This document shows positions 8,357 to 17,005 of a stretch of DNA of 64,000 bases, one piece after another. The first letter of the stretch is position 1, and every line of letters begins with the position of its first letter. The position numbers and the translations under genes are program-made. This DNA is from JBNPEO01 sp050490315. Lineage in GTDB: Bacteria; Actinomycetota; Actinomycetes; Actinomycetales; Micrococcaceae. The notes under the pieces are model-generated. The model saw only the letters and a program-made list of their open reading frames with translations. It was not told where the DNA came from and made no database searches. The stretch covers positions 124,001-188,000 of the forward strand of contig NZ_JBNPEO010000003.1 in the NCBI RefSeq assembly GCF_050490315.1. The letters run 5' to 3'.

Positions 8357-9130
8357 TTACCCGGAAACGGAGGCCACCTCAACCTGTACCCCCGCGTCGC
8401 GGAACTTCTGCACCTGGGCGGGGTCGGCGCCGTCGTCCGTCACCAGGGTCCAGGGGAGTGCCAGCCGCGCCCAGGCGTGGAACGGCCGCAGTCCGAGCTT
8501 GGAGGAGTCGGCCAAAACATAAACCAAACGCCCCCGCCGGGCCATCAGCTCCTTGAGGCGGGTCTGGGCGTGGTCGGCTTCGCAGATGCCGTCCTCGGCG
8601 GTGACGGCGTCGGCGCCCAGGAACACCCGGTCAAAGCTCATCCGCTCCAGCGCCGCCTCGGCCAGCGGGCCCACGAAACTCTGCGAGACGCCCCGGAGCC
8701 GGCCGCCCAGGCAGTCCACCTCGATGCCCTCCGAATCGGCCAGCTCCTGCAAAGTATTCAGGCCCGGCGTCGTCACGGACAACCGATCAAACCCGCGCAG
8801 TTCGTGCGCCAGGGCACCCGCCGTGGAGCCGGCGTCGAGCAGGATGCTCTCCCCGGGCTGGATCACCGACGCCGCCCACCGGGCTATGGCATGCTTTTGC
8901 TCGAACGCCTGACCCGTGCGCTGCCGCAGCGACGCCTCCGGGTGCGCGCCCAGCGCCATCGCCCCGCCGTACGTACGGGCCAGCCGGCCCTGCGAATTCA
9001 GCAGCGCCAGGTCGCGGCGGATGGTGGACGCGGTCACCTCGAACTTGGCGGAGAGCTCCTCCACGGAGGCAAGGCCGGTGGTCACGGCAAGGTGGTAGAT
9101 CTCCTCGCGCCGCGCGTTTGCGCTGAGCAT
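8357..9130 (-). CDS. DeoR/GlpR family transcriptional regulator
   Basis: A 257-residue regulator. The N-terminus has the DeoR winged helix (ANARREEIYHLAVTTGLASV then FEVTASTIRRDLALL, and RTYGGA as the wing). The C-terminal DeoR sensor domain shows LLDAGSTAGALAHEL and a VFLGADAVTAEDGI strand, the site that binds sugar phosphates. The ATG at 9130 is chosen because AAGGAG lies eight bases upstream. It lies downstream of the acid-sugar permease, kinase and dehydrogenase genes on the same strand and is likely their repressor, with a phosphorylated C4 acid as possible inducer. Confidence 0.9.
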   Translation of the reverse strand: MLSANARREEIYHLAVTTGLASVEELSAKFEVTASTIRRDLALLNSQGRLARTYGGAMALGAHPEASLRQRTGQAFEQKHAIARWAASVIQPGESILLDAGSTAGALAHELRGFDRLSVTTPGLNTLQELADSEGIEVDCLGGRLRGVSQSFVGPLAEAALERMSFDRVFLGADAVTAEDGICEADHAQTRLKELMARRGRLVYVLADSSKLGLRPFHAWARLALPWTLVTDDGADPAQVQKFRDAGVQVEVASVSG

Positions 9131-9207
9131 TCCCGGTCTCCTTCCCGTGGGTATGGCAGTGGCAGTGCTACCCATGCTAGTTCCGGCTCTAACGAATCAG
9201 GGACGGC

Positions 9208-9243
9208 AACGGCCGGCCAGCAATTCTACGCTGACCGGCCGTT
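9208..9243 (-). terminator. Terminator-like hairpin after the pdxA2-type gene
   Basis: An inverted repeat (AACGGCCGG at 9208-9216 with CCGGCCGTT at 9235-9243) lies 16 bases after the stop of the minus-strand PdxA2-type gene. There is no T run, so it could be an attenuating or mRNA-stabilising structure between the catabolic genes and the DeoR gene. Confidence 0.45.
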
Positions 9244-9258
9244 TCACTACTGAAGCGT

Positions 9259-10260
9259 TCAGGCCTCGTCGCGCGCTGGTGCCAGGTCCACTGCCTGCCG
9301 CAGCGCCTCGAGCAGCGACTCGTGGTCGGCAATGTTCTTGCCGGCGATGTCGAAGGCCGTGCCATGGTCAACTGACGTCCGCACCACGGGGAGGCCCACG
9401 GTGATGTTGACGCCGTTCTCCAGGCCCAGGACCTTGACGGGTCCGTGGCCCTGGTCGTGGTACTGGGCCACCACCAGGTCGAAGTCGCCGCGGCCGGCCA
9501 GGAAGAACAGGGTGTCCGCCGGGAGCGGGCCGAACGCGTTGATGCCGTCCGCCTGGGCCTTCTCGATGCCCGGCTGGATCTTCTCCGCCTCTTCGCCGTA
9601 GCCGAACAGACCGTTCTCGCCCGCGTGCGGGTTAATGGCGCACACGGCAATCCGCGGGTTCTCGATCCCGGAGGTGCGCAGCAGCTCATACCCGCGCTTG
9701 ATGGTCCGGTAGACCAGGTCGCCGTTGATCTTGGCGATGGCGTCGATGAGGCCGATGTGCGTGGTCACGTGGATGACGCGCATCTTGGGCGCGGTCAGCA
9801 TCATGGACACTTCCTCGGTGCCGGTCAGTTCGGCGAGGAGTTCCGTGTGGCCCGGGAACTTGTGTCCGGCCGCGTGCAGGGCCGCCTTGTTGAGCGGTCC
9901 AGTGCAGATGGCATCCACCTGGCGATCCATTGCCAGCTGCACGGCTTTCTCGATGAAGAGGTACGAACCGTGTCCGGCGGCGGCGGACAGCTCGCCCCAG
10001 GCCAGGTCCTCCGGAATGCAGTCGATGTCCAGCACATCGATGGTGCCTTCCTGGAACAATGCCTCCGACGGTTCGGTGACCTTGCGCAGGGTCAGCGGGC
10101 TGGACACGATGTCCGCGGCGAGCTGCATCCGGCGCAGATCGCCGATGACCAGCATCCGCGCCTTGGACCGGAGTTCGCTGTCCGCCAGGGCCTTGACGAT
10201 GATCTCCGGGCCAATGCCGGCCGCGTCGCCCATGGTGATGGCTACAATCGGGCGTCCCAT
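9259..10260 (-). CDS. pdxA2: PdxA2-type 4-phospho-aldonate dehydrogenase
   Basis: A 333-residue member of the PdxA family. ITMGDAAGIGPEIIVKAL opens the protein, KFPGHTELLAELTG carries a metal-binding histidine, VTTHIGLIDAI and AQYHDQGHGPVKVLG carry the other ligands. PdxA itself serves pyridoxine synthesis, but this gene lies in an operon with a DUF1537 kinase, where the PdxA2 branch oxidises and decarboxylates 4-phospho-threonate or -erythronate to dihydroxyacetone phosphate. Its ATG overlaps the kinase stop by one base (TAATG), showing tight coupling. Which C4 acid is used is not decided by the sequence. Confidence 0.85.
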   Translation of the reverse strand: MGRPIVAITMGDAAGIGPEIIVKALADSELRSKARMLVIGDLRRMQLAADIVSSPLTLRKVTEPSEALFQEGTIDVLDIDCIPEDLAWGELSAAAGHGSYLFIEKAVQLAMDRQVDAICTGPLNKAALHAAGHKFPGHTELLAELTGTEEVSMMLTAPKMRVIHVTTHIGLIDAIAKINGDLVYRTIKRGYELLRTSGIENPRIAVCAINPHAGENGLFGYGEEAEKIQPGIEKAQADGINAFGPLPADTLFFLAGRGDFDLVVAQYHDQGHGPVKVLGLENGVNITVGLPVVRTSVDHGTAFDIAGKNIADHESLLEALRQAVDLAPARDEA

Positions 10261-11465
10261 TATTTGCTACTCATTTCAGTCGTAGTGCTAGTGAAAAACT
10301 GTTTGGTCCTGGCCAGCGTGCCGGCGTCCCCGAATGCACCGGCCTTGGTGACCAGCAGGGGGAGGGGCTCCGGAAGCAGGCTCATGACCACTCCGGGCTC
10401 AATCTCCCCGATGACGGTGAAGCTGCCGGCGCCGAGGGCTCTGAGGACGGCCGTGGCCGTTTCCCCGCCCGTCAGGACCAGCGCCTCGCAGTGCTCGACG
10501 CCAGCCGCAGTGGCGCGTGCCAGCGCCTCCGCCACCACCAGCGCCTGCGATTTGTCCACGGCGCCCATGGGATCCGGCGTCAACACCACGTCCGTCCGCA
10601 GCATCGCCGCCGCAACTTCGCGCGCGACTGCCGGGTCCTCGAGCGTCTGGTGGTCCAGCGTGATGTGCCGGGCACCTGCGGCGACCAGCGCGTCCGTCTG
10701 CTGCCGGGCGAGGCCGGAATAGCTGCCAATCACGGTCAGCGTCCGTGTCACGCACCTCGCGTGCTCCTGAAGAACATCCTGCCCTTCTCCACGAGGGGCA
10801 ACGTGCCCGGCCAGTCCGCCGGAGCCCACCAGGAGTGCGGGGAAGTCCAGCAGGGCTGCCGCGGCAGCCACGCGTTTCAGGTCGTCGTCGGAAACAGCGT
10901 CAAGTACGACGGCGTCACGCCCGCGTTCCTGCACGTTGCGCAGGTGCGCGGCCAGTTCCTCCGGGGTGGGGTGCGTTTCCCGCTCCACGAGTTCAGTCGA
11001 AAGACCGCCGGCGGCAAGCGCCGCCGCGACGTCGCCGTCGAAGCTTCCCTGCGCGTTGTGCGCACCGTTGACGTGGACCAGGCCGCCAACGGTTGTCCTT
11101 CCCGTGCCCGGGAAGGCGGGGGCCACAAGGGCCAGGCCCCTGCTGCGGCCTTCACTGACGCGGCCCAGCGCTGCGGCAACCTCGGCACCGACGTTGCCGC
11201 GAAGCAGCGAGTCGATCTTCTTGAAAACCTGCCGGTCCTGTTCCAGGGCGCGTCCCACAGCCGCGGTGACGGCGGCTGCCGCCTCTTCCGCTGAAAGGTA
11301 GCGGCTCTCGGTGTTGACCGACAGGATGTCAGCGTCCGGCCACGTGGAGTCCAGATCCAGGATGACGGAGCTGCTGTGGGTGGGTCCGTAGGCTGCGGCC
11401 GCATCGGCCGCCCCCGTCAGGTCGTCGGCGATGATTGCCCAGCGCTTGGCTGCGGTGGTGCTCAT
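10260..11465 (-). CDS. Four-carbon acid sugar kinase (DUF1537 family)
   Basis: A 401-residue kinase of the DUF1537 family, with the N-terminal domain beginning [18 protein letters not shown] and the C-terminal nucleotide-binding domain carrying [19 protein letters not shown] near residues 325-345. The [12 protein letters not shown] segment is also typical. Such kinases phosphorylate D-threonate, L-threonate or D-erythronate at C4. It is coupled on both sides: four bases overlap the permease gene and one base the dehydrogenase gene. Together with these neighbours it forms a complete uptake-phosphorylation-oxidation route that ends in dihydroxyacetone phosphate. Confidence 0.88.
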   Translation of the reverse strand: MSTTAAKRWAIIADDLTGAADAAAAYGPTHSSSVILDLDSTWPDADILSVNTESRYLSAEEAAAAVTAAVGRALEQDRQVFKKIDSLLRGNVGAEVAAALGRVSEGRSRGLALVAPAFPGTGRTTVGGLVHVNGAHNAQGSFDGDVAAALAAGGLSTELVERETHPTPEELAAHLRNVQERGRDAVVLDAVSDDDLKRVAAAAALLDFPALLVGSGGLAGHVAPRGEGQDVLQEHARCVTRTLTVIGSYSGLARQQTDALVAAGARHITLDHQTLEDPAVAREVAAAMLRTDVVLTPDPMGAVDKSQALVVAEALARATAAGVEHCEALVLTGGETATAVLRALGAGSFTVIGEIEPGVVMSLLPEPLPLLVTKAGAFGDAGTLARTKQFFTSTTTEMSSK

Positions 11466-12463
11466 ACTGCTGGGGCCACCTCGGGGGTTTCTACGGGCTG
11501 CTTGGCTTTCAGGCGCTTAGCGTACCAAGCGACCATGAGCGGGCAGCCGATGGCGGTCACCACTACGGACGCGGCCACCAGCACGGTTGCCGGGCCCGCT
11601 GCCGGGGCATAGGCCGGGTTGGCGGCGGCCACCAGCATGGGAACGGTGGCTGCGTTGCCGGCGGTCGTGGCTGCCGCGAGGCCGGCGATGCCCGAACCGC
11701 CGGTGAGCTTGTCCGCGAAGAAGAGCACGGCGCCGCCGGCAATGAGCACGAACAGGCCCAGGGCAACGCCGAGCAGCCCGGCGTTCAGGACCTGGCCCAG
11801 GTTCAGGCCGAAGCCCAGTGCCAGGGCAAAGAACGGGATCAGGACAGGCGCCGCGGAGGACAGGAACTTGCGCATGGCCGGGTCCAAGGCGCCCAGGATG
11901 GCGCCGAGGAGCAGGGGAATGATGGCACCCACCAGGGCCTGCCACGGGAAGGCCGAAAGACCCGCGACGCCGAGGGTCACCATGGTCAGGAAGGGGCCGG
12001 ATTCCAGCGTCATCACGGAGTAGGCCGCCACGTCCTTGGGCTTGCCGTACTGGCCCATGAGGGCCATGTACATGCCGCCGTTGGTGTCATTGAGGGCGGC
12101 CAGGATCGCCAGCACGGAGAGGCCGGACAGCAGGCCGCCGTCGATGGGAAGTTCACCCATGAACCGGCCTGCGATGACGCCGATGATGATGGCGAACAGG
12201 ACCTTGCTGCCGAAGAGGACGCCGCCCTTTTTCAGAATGTACGGGGTGGCCTTGATGTCGATGCTGGCGCCCATGCAGACGTAGAACACCGCGAGGATCG
12301 TGGTGCCGCCGGTGAAGAGGGCGCCGGTGAAGGACCCGAAGAACTTTGCGGAATCCGGGGCGAAGGTGCCGAGCAAGGCGCCGATGAGCAGGGGGATCAG
12401 CATCATGCCGCCAGGAACCTTTTCCATGGTGGCCTTGATGGGGACAGACATGTGCAACCTCAT
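11462..12463 (-). CDS. kdgT: 2-keto-3-deoxygluconate permease family transporter (KdgT-like)
   Basis: Membrane protein of 333 residues with about ten hydrophobic segments and the KdgT pattern [20 protein letters not shown] near the start, then [15 protein letters not shown] in the centre. KdgT-family proteins are proton-coupled carriers for 2-keto-3-deoxygluconate; members in DUF1537/PdxA2 operons carry C4 acid sugars instead. It is the first gene of the operon, and two similar palindromic boxes lie about 70-105 bases upstream of its start, so transcription probably begins there. Confidence 0.85.
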   Translation of the reverse strand: MRLHMSVPIKATMEKVPGGMMLIPLLIGALLGTFAPDSAKFFGSFTGALFTGGTTILAVFYVCMGASIDIKATPYILKKGGVLFGSKVLFAIIIGVIAGRFMGELPIDGGLLSGLSVLAILAALNDTNGGMYMALMGQYGKPKDVAAYSVMTLESGPFLTMVTLGVAGLSAFPWQALVGAIIPLLLGAILGALDPAMRKFLSSAAPVLIPFFALALGFGLNLGQVLNAGLLGVALGLFVLIAGGAVLFFADKLTGGSGIAGLAAATTAGNAATVPMLVAAANPAYAPAAGPATVLVAASVVVTAIGCPLMVAWYAKRLKAKQPVETPEVAPAV

Positions 12464-12505
12464 TGTTGTGTGGGGGAGAGGGAGGTCGGGCTGCGGGCCC
12501 GAAGC

Positions 12506-12566
12506 ATGATGTAGATCATAGCTACTGATGCGCGATTAGCGCAAGGCTTGATGCGCGAATCGCGCA
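12506..12566. promoter_or_regulatory. Tandem operator-like boxes upstream of the acid-sugar operon
   Basis: Two 15-bp palindromes of one form, TGCGC-N5-GCGCA, lie at 12529-12543 (spacer GATTA) and 12552-12566 (spacer GAATC), with centres 23 bp apart. A third, different repeat ATGAT-GTAG-ATCAT is at 12506-12519, nearer the start codon of the permease gene. The repeated form strongly suggests binding sites for the operon's regulator, perhaps the DeoR protein at 8357-9130. Confidence 0.6.
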
Positions 12567-12612
12567 GCCCTCCGACGGCGGCCGTTACAGACGTGCCCGC
12601 CGTCCCGCCCCA

Positions 12613-12636
12613 CTGACCGGTTTAGTCCCCGGTCAG
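12613..12636 (-). terminator. Short hairpin after the DUF1275 gene
   Basis: An 8-bp perfect stem (CTGACCGG at 12613-12620 with CCGGTCAG at 12629-12636) lies eight bases beyond the stop of the minus-strand DUF1275 gene. No clear T run follows, so termination is likely but not certain. Confidence 0.5.
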
Positions 12637-12643
12637 CGCCGCC

Positions 12644-13372
12644 TCAGTCCCGGGCCAGCGAGGGACTCTCCGAGTCTGCCTTTGCCTCTGCGGCAGGGCG
12701 GCGATGTGCGGCGTGCCCTGTCACCGTGACTGCCGTAGCGATCACCGCAGCCATGGACAGTGCAAGCGCCAGGTGCACATGCAGCGCAGCCGCTCCGGCC
12801 AGGGCTCCCAGCATGATCAGGGCAATGGCCAGGGCGCGCCGCTGCCAGAACGTTCCCTTGCCGCCGGCCAGCCGCGAATCCGACGCGAGGCCGGTGATGG
12901 TGGAGGTGACCACCACGGTGGTGATCTCCGCGACCTTCAGGCGTTTCGCCGTCGCGGCCTGGGTGCCCATGAGCAGGGCGAGTGCGCTGGTGACGATGCT
13001 GCCAAGCGTGGGGTCCGCCTGCACGGGGGCCAGGAGCACGAAGACCGTCAGTGCCCACAGGCCCAGCGACACCGCGAGCAGGGCCGCGGAGGTCTGCGGC
13101 GACCAGCCTTCGCCATTGCGCCGAAGAAGCCGTCCCGCCAGGGCTGCGCCCAGCATGAAGAAGGCCAGCGCCAGCGCCGGCCGCAGCACGGGGAGGCTTG
13201 TCCCGCCTGCCATGGCCATGCCCAGCAGCACCACGTTGCCGGTCATGTTCCCGGTGAATACGCGGTCCAGGCCAAGGTAGCCCATCGCGTCCACCACGCC
13301 GGTGGAAAACGTCAGGGCCAGCATCAGCACCAGATGCAGCCGCTCAGCTGAGCGGAAAAAATGTTTCCTCAC
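12644..13372 (-). CDS. DUF1275 (YoaK-like) membrane protein
   Basis: A 242-residue integral membrane protein with six or seven hydrophobic segments. The family signature is present in VDAMGYLGLDRVFTGNMTGN near residues 27-46, and ALLMGTQAATAKRL in the second half is the usual second signature. A GTG at 13372 is chosen because GGAG lies eight bases upstream and the family begins just before the first membrane segment; an upstream in-frame start would add 14 residues without a ribosome site. It diverges from the peptide ABC transporter operon. Family function is unknown. Confidence 0.85.
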   Translation of the reverse strand: MRKHFFRSAERLHLVLMLALTFSTGVVDAMGYLGLDRVFTGNMTGNVVLLGMAMAGGTSLPVLRPALALAFFMLGAALAGRLLRRNGEGWSPQTSAALLAVSLGLWALTVFVLLAPVQADPTLGSIVTSALALLMGTQAATAKRLKVAEITTVVVTSTITGLASDSRLAGGKGTFWQRRALAIALIMLGALAGAAALHVHLALALSMAAVIATAVTVTGHAAHRRPAAEAKADSESPSLARD

Positions 13373-13475
13373 CGTAAATTCTCCAATACACCCTTGAATC
13401 GAAACGTATACCAAGGATATGTTCGTTCAGCGATTGTATTCAATCTCACATTCCGTGCTCGATCATAGGACTTGT

Positions 13476-15146
13476 ATGAGACTCCCGTTCCGCCCCCGGG
13501 CCCTTCCGGACGGCACTCCATTCAGGGCGAGAAGCGCTGCCTTGGGCGGCGGCGTGGCCGCCTTGGCACTGGCGATGACTGCCTGCGCCCCCATCCAGCC
13601 CCTGCCCGAGGCGGTAGTGCATAACGACGTGACCTCCGCCCCCATCGGCAACCAGAAAGTGGTGGACGGCGGCGACCTGGTGATGGCCCTCTCGGCTGAA
13701 CCCGACCGCCTGGACCCCACAACGTCGTCGTCCCTCTACACCCGGTACGTCATGCAGACGATGTGCCAGAAGCTGTACGACATCAACGCCGAGGGCAAGA
13801 TCGTTCCGCAGCTTGCCACCAAGCTTCCCGAGGTGAGCAACAACGGGCAGACGGTGACCATTCAGGTGCGGGACGACGCCGTGTTTGCCGACGGCACCAA
13901 GTTCGACGCCGAGGCCGTCCGCGCCACCCTGGACAGGGACCTGACCATGAAAGGTTCCGCCCGCAAGAGCGAACTTGGCCCGATCAGCGGCATCACGGCC
14001 CTGAACCCCACTACCGTCCAGATCAGCTACAAGAAGCCGTTCGCTCCCCTCACCGCGGCGCTCGCGGACCGGGCCGGCATGATCCTCTCGCCCACGGCGG
14101 TTGCTGCGGCAGGGGATTCCTTTGGAGACCACCCCGTGTGCGTGGGACCGTTCAAGTTCAAGCAGCGCATCCCGCAAACCTCCATCCAGGTGGAACGGGA
14201 CCCGCTCTACTACGACGCCAAAAACGTCCACCTGGACACGGTGACGTACCGGATCATGACGGACTCCAACATCAGGACCGCCAACCTGCGCTCCGGCGAC
14301 GTCCAGGTGGCGGACAGCATCGCACCCCAGGACGTGGACGCGCTCGCCAAGGAACGCGGCGTCGGCGTGCTCCAGGTGGGATCCCTGGGCTACCAGGGCC
14401 TGACCATTAACCTGGGCAACACCAACGGCGTGGGCAAACCGGTGGGGGACCTCAACACGCCACTGGCCAAGAACGCCACCATCCGCCAGGCGCTGTCCAT
14501 GTCGATCGACCGCAAAGCCCTGGTGAGCACGCTCTTCAACAACTGGTACGAGCCTGCCTGTTCCCCCGTGGCACCCTCCAGCCCCTTCTCTTCGGACGCC
14601 GCCCAAGGCTGCCCGGCCTACGATCCGGCGAAGGCCAAGCAGATGCTGAAGGACGCCGGGGTTCCGGTGCCCTTCCCCATCAAGGTCCAGGTCACCAACT
14701 CGCCGGACTCGCTGCGGTATGCGCAGGCGCTCCAGGCGTCCGCGGCGGACGGCGGATTCGCCCTGACCATCGCGCCCGTTGAGTACTCCACGCTCCTGGA
14801 CGTCCAGAGCCACGGCAGCTTCGAAGCCCTGCTGCTGGGCTGGTCCGGACGCGTGGACCCGCACGGGAACATGTACAACTTCCTGGCCACCGGCGGCGGC
14901 AACAACTACTCCGGCTACAGCAACCCTGCCGTGGACAAGCTCCTCACCGACGCCTCCACCACCACAGACCAGGCAGCCCGCGCGGCCCTCTACGGGAAAG
15001 CCGTCCAGCAGGTGCAGGCCGACGACCCGATCATCTACCTCTACCGGATCCACAGCCTCACGGCCTACTCCAACAAAGTGGCCGGAGTGGAAACGTTCGC
15101 GGACGGTGTGGTCCACCTCAGCAACGCGGCCTTCGTGAAGAAATAA
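13476..15146 (+). CDS. Peptide ABC transporter substrate-binding lipoprotein (family 5)
   Basis: A 556-residue extracellular solute-binding lipoprotein of the DppA/OppA type. A hydrophobic signal ends in the lipobox LAMTAC with the lipid-bearing cysteine at about residue 37. The mature part shows LVMALSAEPDRLDPTTSSSL at the start, family-5 segments such as VQVRDDAVFADGTKF-like and IRQALSMSIDRKALV, and the WSGRVDPHGNMYNF region. The ATG at 13476 directly precedes the arginine-rich signal start. It begins a transport operon with two permeases, a gamma-glutamyltransferase and a fused ATPase; the neighbouring enzyme suggests gamma-glutamyl peptides or glutathione as substrate. Confidence 0.9.
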   Translation: MRLPFRPRALPDGTPFRARSAALGGGVAALALAMTACAPIQPLPEAVVHNDVTSAPIGNQKVVDGGDLVMALSAEPDRLDPTTSSSLYTRYVMQTMCQKLYDINAEGKIVPQLATKLPEVSNNGQTVTIQVRDDAVFADGTKFDAEAVRATLDRDLTMKGSARKSELGPISGITALNPTTVQISYKKPFAPLTAALADRAGMILSPTAVAAAGDSFGDHPVCVGPFKFKQRIPQTSIQVERDPLYYDAKNVHLDTVTYRIMTDSNIRTANLRSGDVQVADSIAPQDVDALAKERGVGVLQVGSLGYQGLTINLGNTNGVGKPVGDLNTPLAKNATIRQALSMSIDRKALVSTLFNNWYEPACSPVAPSSPFSSDAAQGCPAYDPAKAKQMLKDAGVPVPFPIKVQVTNSPDSLRYAQALQASAADGGFALTIAPVEYSTLLDVQSHGSFEALLLGWSGRVDPHGNMYNFLATGGGNNYSGYSNPAVDKLLTDASTTTDQAARAALYGKAVQQVQADDPIIYLYRIHSLTAYSNKVAGVETFADGVVHLSNAAFVKK

Positions 15147-15156
15147 GGACTCCACC

Positions 15157-16107
15157 ATGATCCGATACCTCTCGACCCGTCTCTGGCACTCAGCCATCAC
15201 CCTGGTGCTCGCCTCCGTGGTCATCTTTATTGGCATCCGCCAACTCCCCGGTGACCCGGCCATTGCCATGGCGGGGGAGGAGGCCAGTCCTGAACAGCTG
15301 GACGCCATCCGCTCCCAGCTCGGCCTGGACCAGCCCCTCCCCGTCCAGTACTTCTCCTTCATCGGCCGGCTGCTGCAGGGAGACCTGGGAAAGTCCACCC
15401 GCACCGGAACACCCGTCACGGACCTGCTCGCCGGCACCCTGCCCGTGACGCTGTGGCTTGCCGCCTACGCAATCGTGGTGGCCGTCGTCGTCGGCGTCCT
15501 GCTCGGCGTGGTGGCCGAGCGGTACCGCGGCCGCTGGCCGGAATGGCTCTCCAACGGCTTTGCCCTCATCGGCCTGTCCGTCCCCAGCTTCTGGCTTGGC
15601 CTGCTGGCCATCCTCTACCTGGCCGTCAACCTTGGCTGGTTCCCCGCGTCAGGCTATGTCGACGTCGCTACGAACCCCGTGCGCGGCCTGTACTACCTGA
15701 CGCTGCCGGCGGTGATCCTGGGCACCGGCCTCGCCGCCGTCATCCTGCGCCAGACGCGGGCCTCCATGATCGAAACCATGAGCACGGACTACGTCCGAAC
15801 CGCCCGCGCCAAGGGCCTGGGCGGCGGCCGGATCCTGTTCCGCTACGGGCTCCGGAACTCCCTGATCGTGGTGGTCACCATCGTGGGCCTGCAGCTGGGC
15901 GGACTGATCTCCGGAGCTGTGGTCACGGAGCGCATCTTCGCCCTGCCCGGCTTCGGCAAGCTCACCCTGGACTCCGTCTTCACCCGCGACTATCCCGTGA
16001 TCCAGGCCGTGGTGCTGGTCATCACCGTTGGGTACATCCTGATTAACCTTGCGGTGGACATCCTGTACTCCGTGATCAACCCGCGAATCCGAGTAGGAAG
16101 CAACTGA
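15157..16107 (+). CDS. Peptide ABC transporter permease (DppB type)
   Basis: A 316-residue permease with six membrane segments. The N-terminus RYLSTRLWHSAITLVLASVV is typical of the DppB/OppB branch, and the EAA loop reads DYVRTARAKGLGGGRILFRY at about residues 210-230, where the ATPase docks. It starts ten bases after the binding-protein stop and its stop overlaps the next start by one base. It pairs with the DppC-type protein that follows. Confidence 0.93.
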   Translation: MIRYLSTRLWHSAITLVLASVVIFIGIRQLPGDPAIAMAGEEASPEQLDAIRSQLGLDQPLPVQYFSFIGRLLQGDLGKSTRTGTPVTDLLAGTLPVTLWLAAYAIVVAVVVGVLLGVVAERYRGRWPEWLSNGFALIGLSVPSFWLGLLAILYLAVNLGWFPASGYVDVATNPVRGLYYLTLPAVILGTGLAAVILRQTRASMIETMSTDYVRTARAKGLGGGRILFRYGLRNSLIVVVTIVGLQLGGLISGAVVTERIFALPGFGKLTLDSVFTRDYPVIQAVVLVITVGYILINLAVDILYSVINPRIRVGSN

Positions 16108-17003
16108 TGGCCGTCACCGACATCCGCCCTGCAGCCCCGGGTGCAACCAGCCTGGGCTCCGACCGCGGACGCATCTGGAAGTCGCTCCGGCGAAACCCCC
16201 TGGGCCTGGCCGGCGGCATCCTGCTGGCCCTCGTGGTCCTGGTCGCACTGCTGGCACCGCTCCTGGCCCCCTACGACCCGGCGCAGGTCCACTTCGCCAC
16301 GCCATTCCAGAAGCCCGGCACGGTGGGCTTCCTGCTGGGCACCGACGACCTGGGCCGGGACATCTTCTCCCGGCTGGTCTTCGGCATCCGTTCCTCCCTC
16401 GAGGTCGGGGTGCTCGCGGTCCTGCTCTCGGTGGTCATCGGAACCCCGCTGGGTCTGCTCGCCGGCTACTGGCGGTGGCTGGACGCCATCATTTCGCGGC
16501 TCAACGACGTGACCCTGGCCTTCCCCTTCCTGATCATCGCGGTGGGCCTCGTGGCCATCACCGGCCCCAGCCTGGGCAACGCCGCAGTGGCCATCGGCAT
16601 CGCACACATCCCCGCCATGATCCGGATCATCCGCGGCGAAACCCTGCGGATCAAGGAAAGCGACTTCGTCATTGGCGCCAAGACCATGGATGCCTCCGGC
16701 GGGCGGATCATCTTCCAGCACATCCTGCCCAACACCGCCTCCTCCCTCATCGTGCAGGCCACGGTGATCATGCCCGCGGCCGTCATCGGCGAAGCGGTGC
16801 TGTCCTTCCTGGGCCTGGGCATCCAACCGCCCGCACCCAGCCTGGGCATCATGCTCTCCGACGCCCAGCAGTACCTCTTCCGCTCACCCACAGCGGCCAT
16901 CGTCCCCGGCCTGGGCATCGCCGCGATCTGCCTGGCCTTCAACCTGTTCGGCGACGCCCTGCGCGACGCCCTGGACCCCGCCGCCACCACCCGAAAGAAA
17001 TAG
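16107..17003 (+). CDS. Peptide ABC transporter permease (DppC type)
   Basis: A 298-residue permease of the DppC/OppC branch, with the typical early cytoplasmic segment SLRRNPLGLAGGILLALVVL, LLGTDDLGRDIFSRLVFGIR and the EAA loop SDFVIGAKTMDASGGRIIF at about residues 185-205. The late segment EAVLSFLGLGIQPPAPSLG is also diagnostic. It is translationally coupled to the preceding permease gene (one shared base) and followed two bases later by the gamma-glutamyltransferase gene. Confidence 0.93.
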   Translation: MAVTDIRPAAPGATSLGSDRGRIWKSLRRNPLGLAGGILLALVVLVALLAPLLAPYDPAQVHFATPFQKPGTVGFLLGTDDLGRDIFSRLVFGIRSSLEVGVLAVLLSVVIGTPLGLLAGYWRWLDAIISRLNDVTLAFPFLIIAVGLVAITGPSLGNAAVAIGIAHIPAMIRIIRGETLRIKESDFVIGAKTMDASGGRIIFQHILPNTASSLIVQATVIMPAAVIGEAVLSFLGLGIQPPAPSLGIMLSDAQQYLFRSPTAAIVPGLGIAAICLAFNLFGDALRDALDPAATTRKK

Positions 17004-17005
17004 CC

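Noticed and set aside
13446..15437. Very long minus-strand open frame (over 600 codons) opposite the binding-protein gene
   Set aside because: It lies fully antisense to a well-supported lipoprotein and permease pair, has no recognisable motif and low-complexity His/Arg/Gly-rich composition; an effect of GC-rich third positions.
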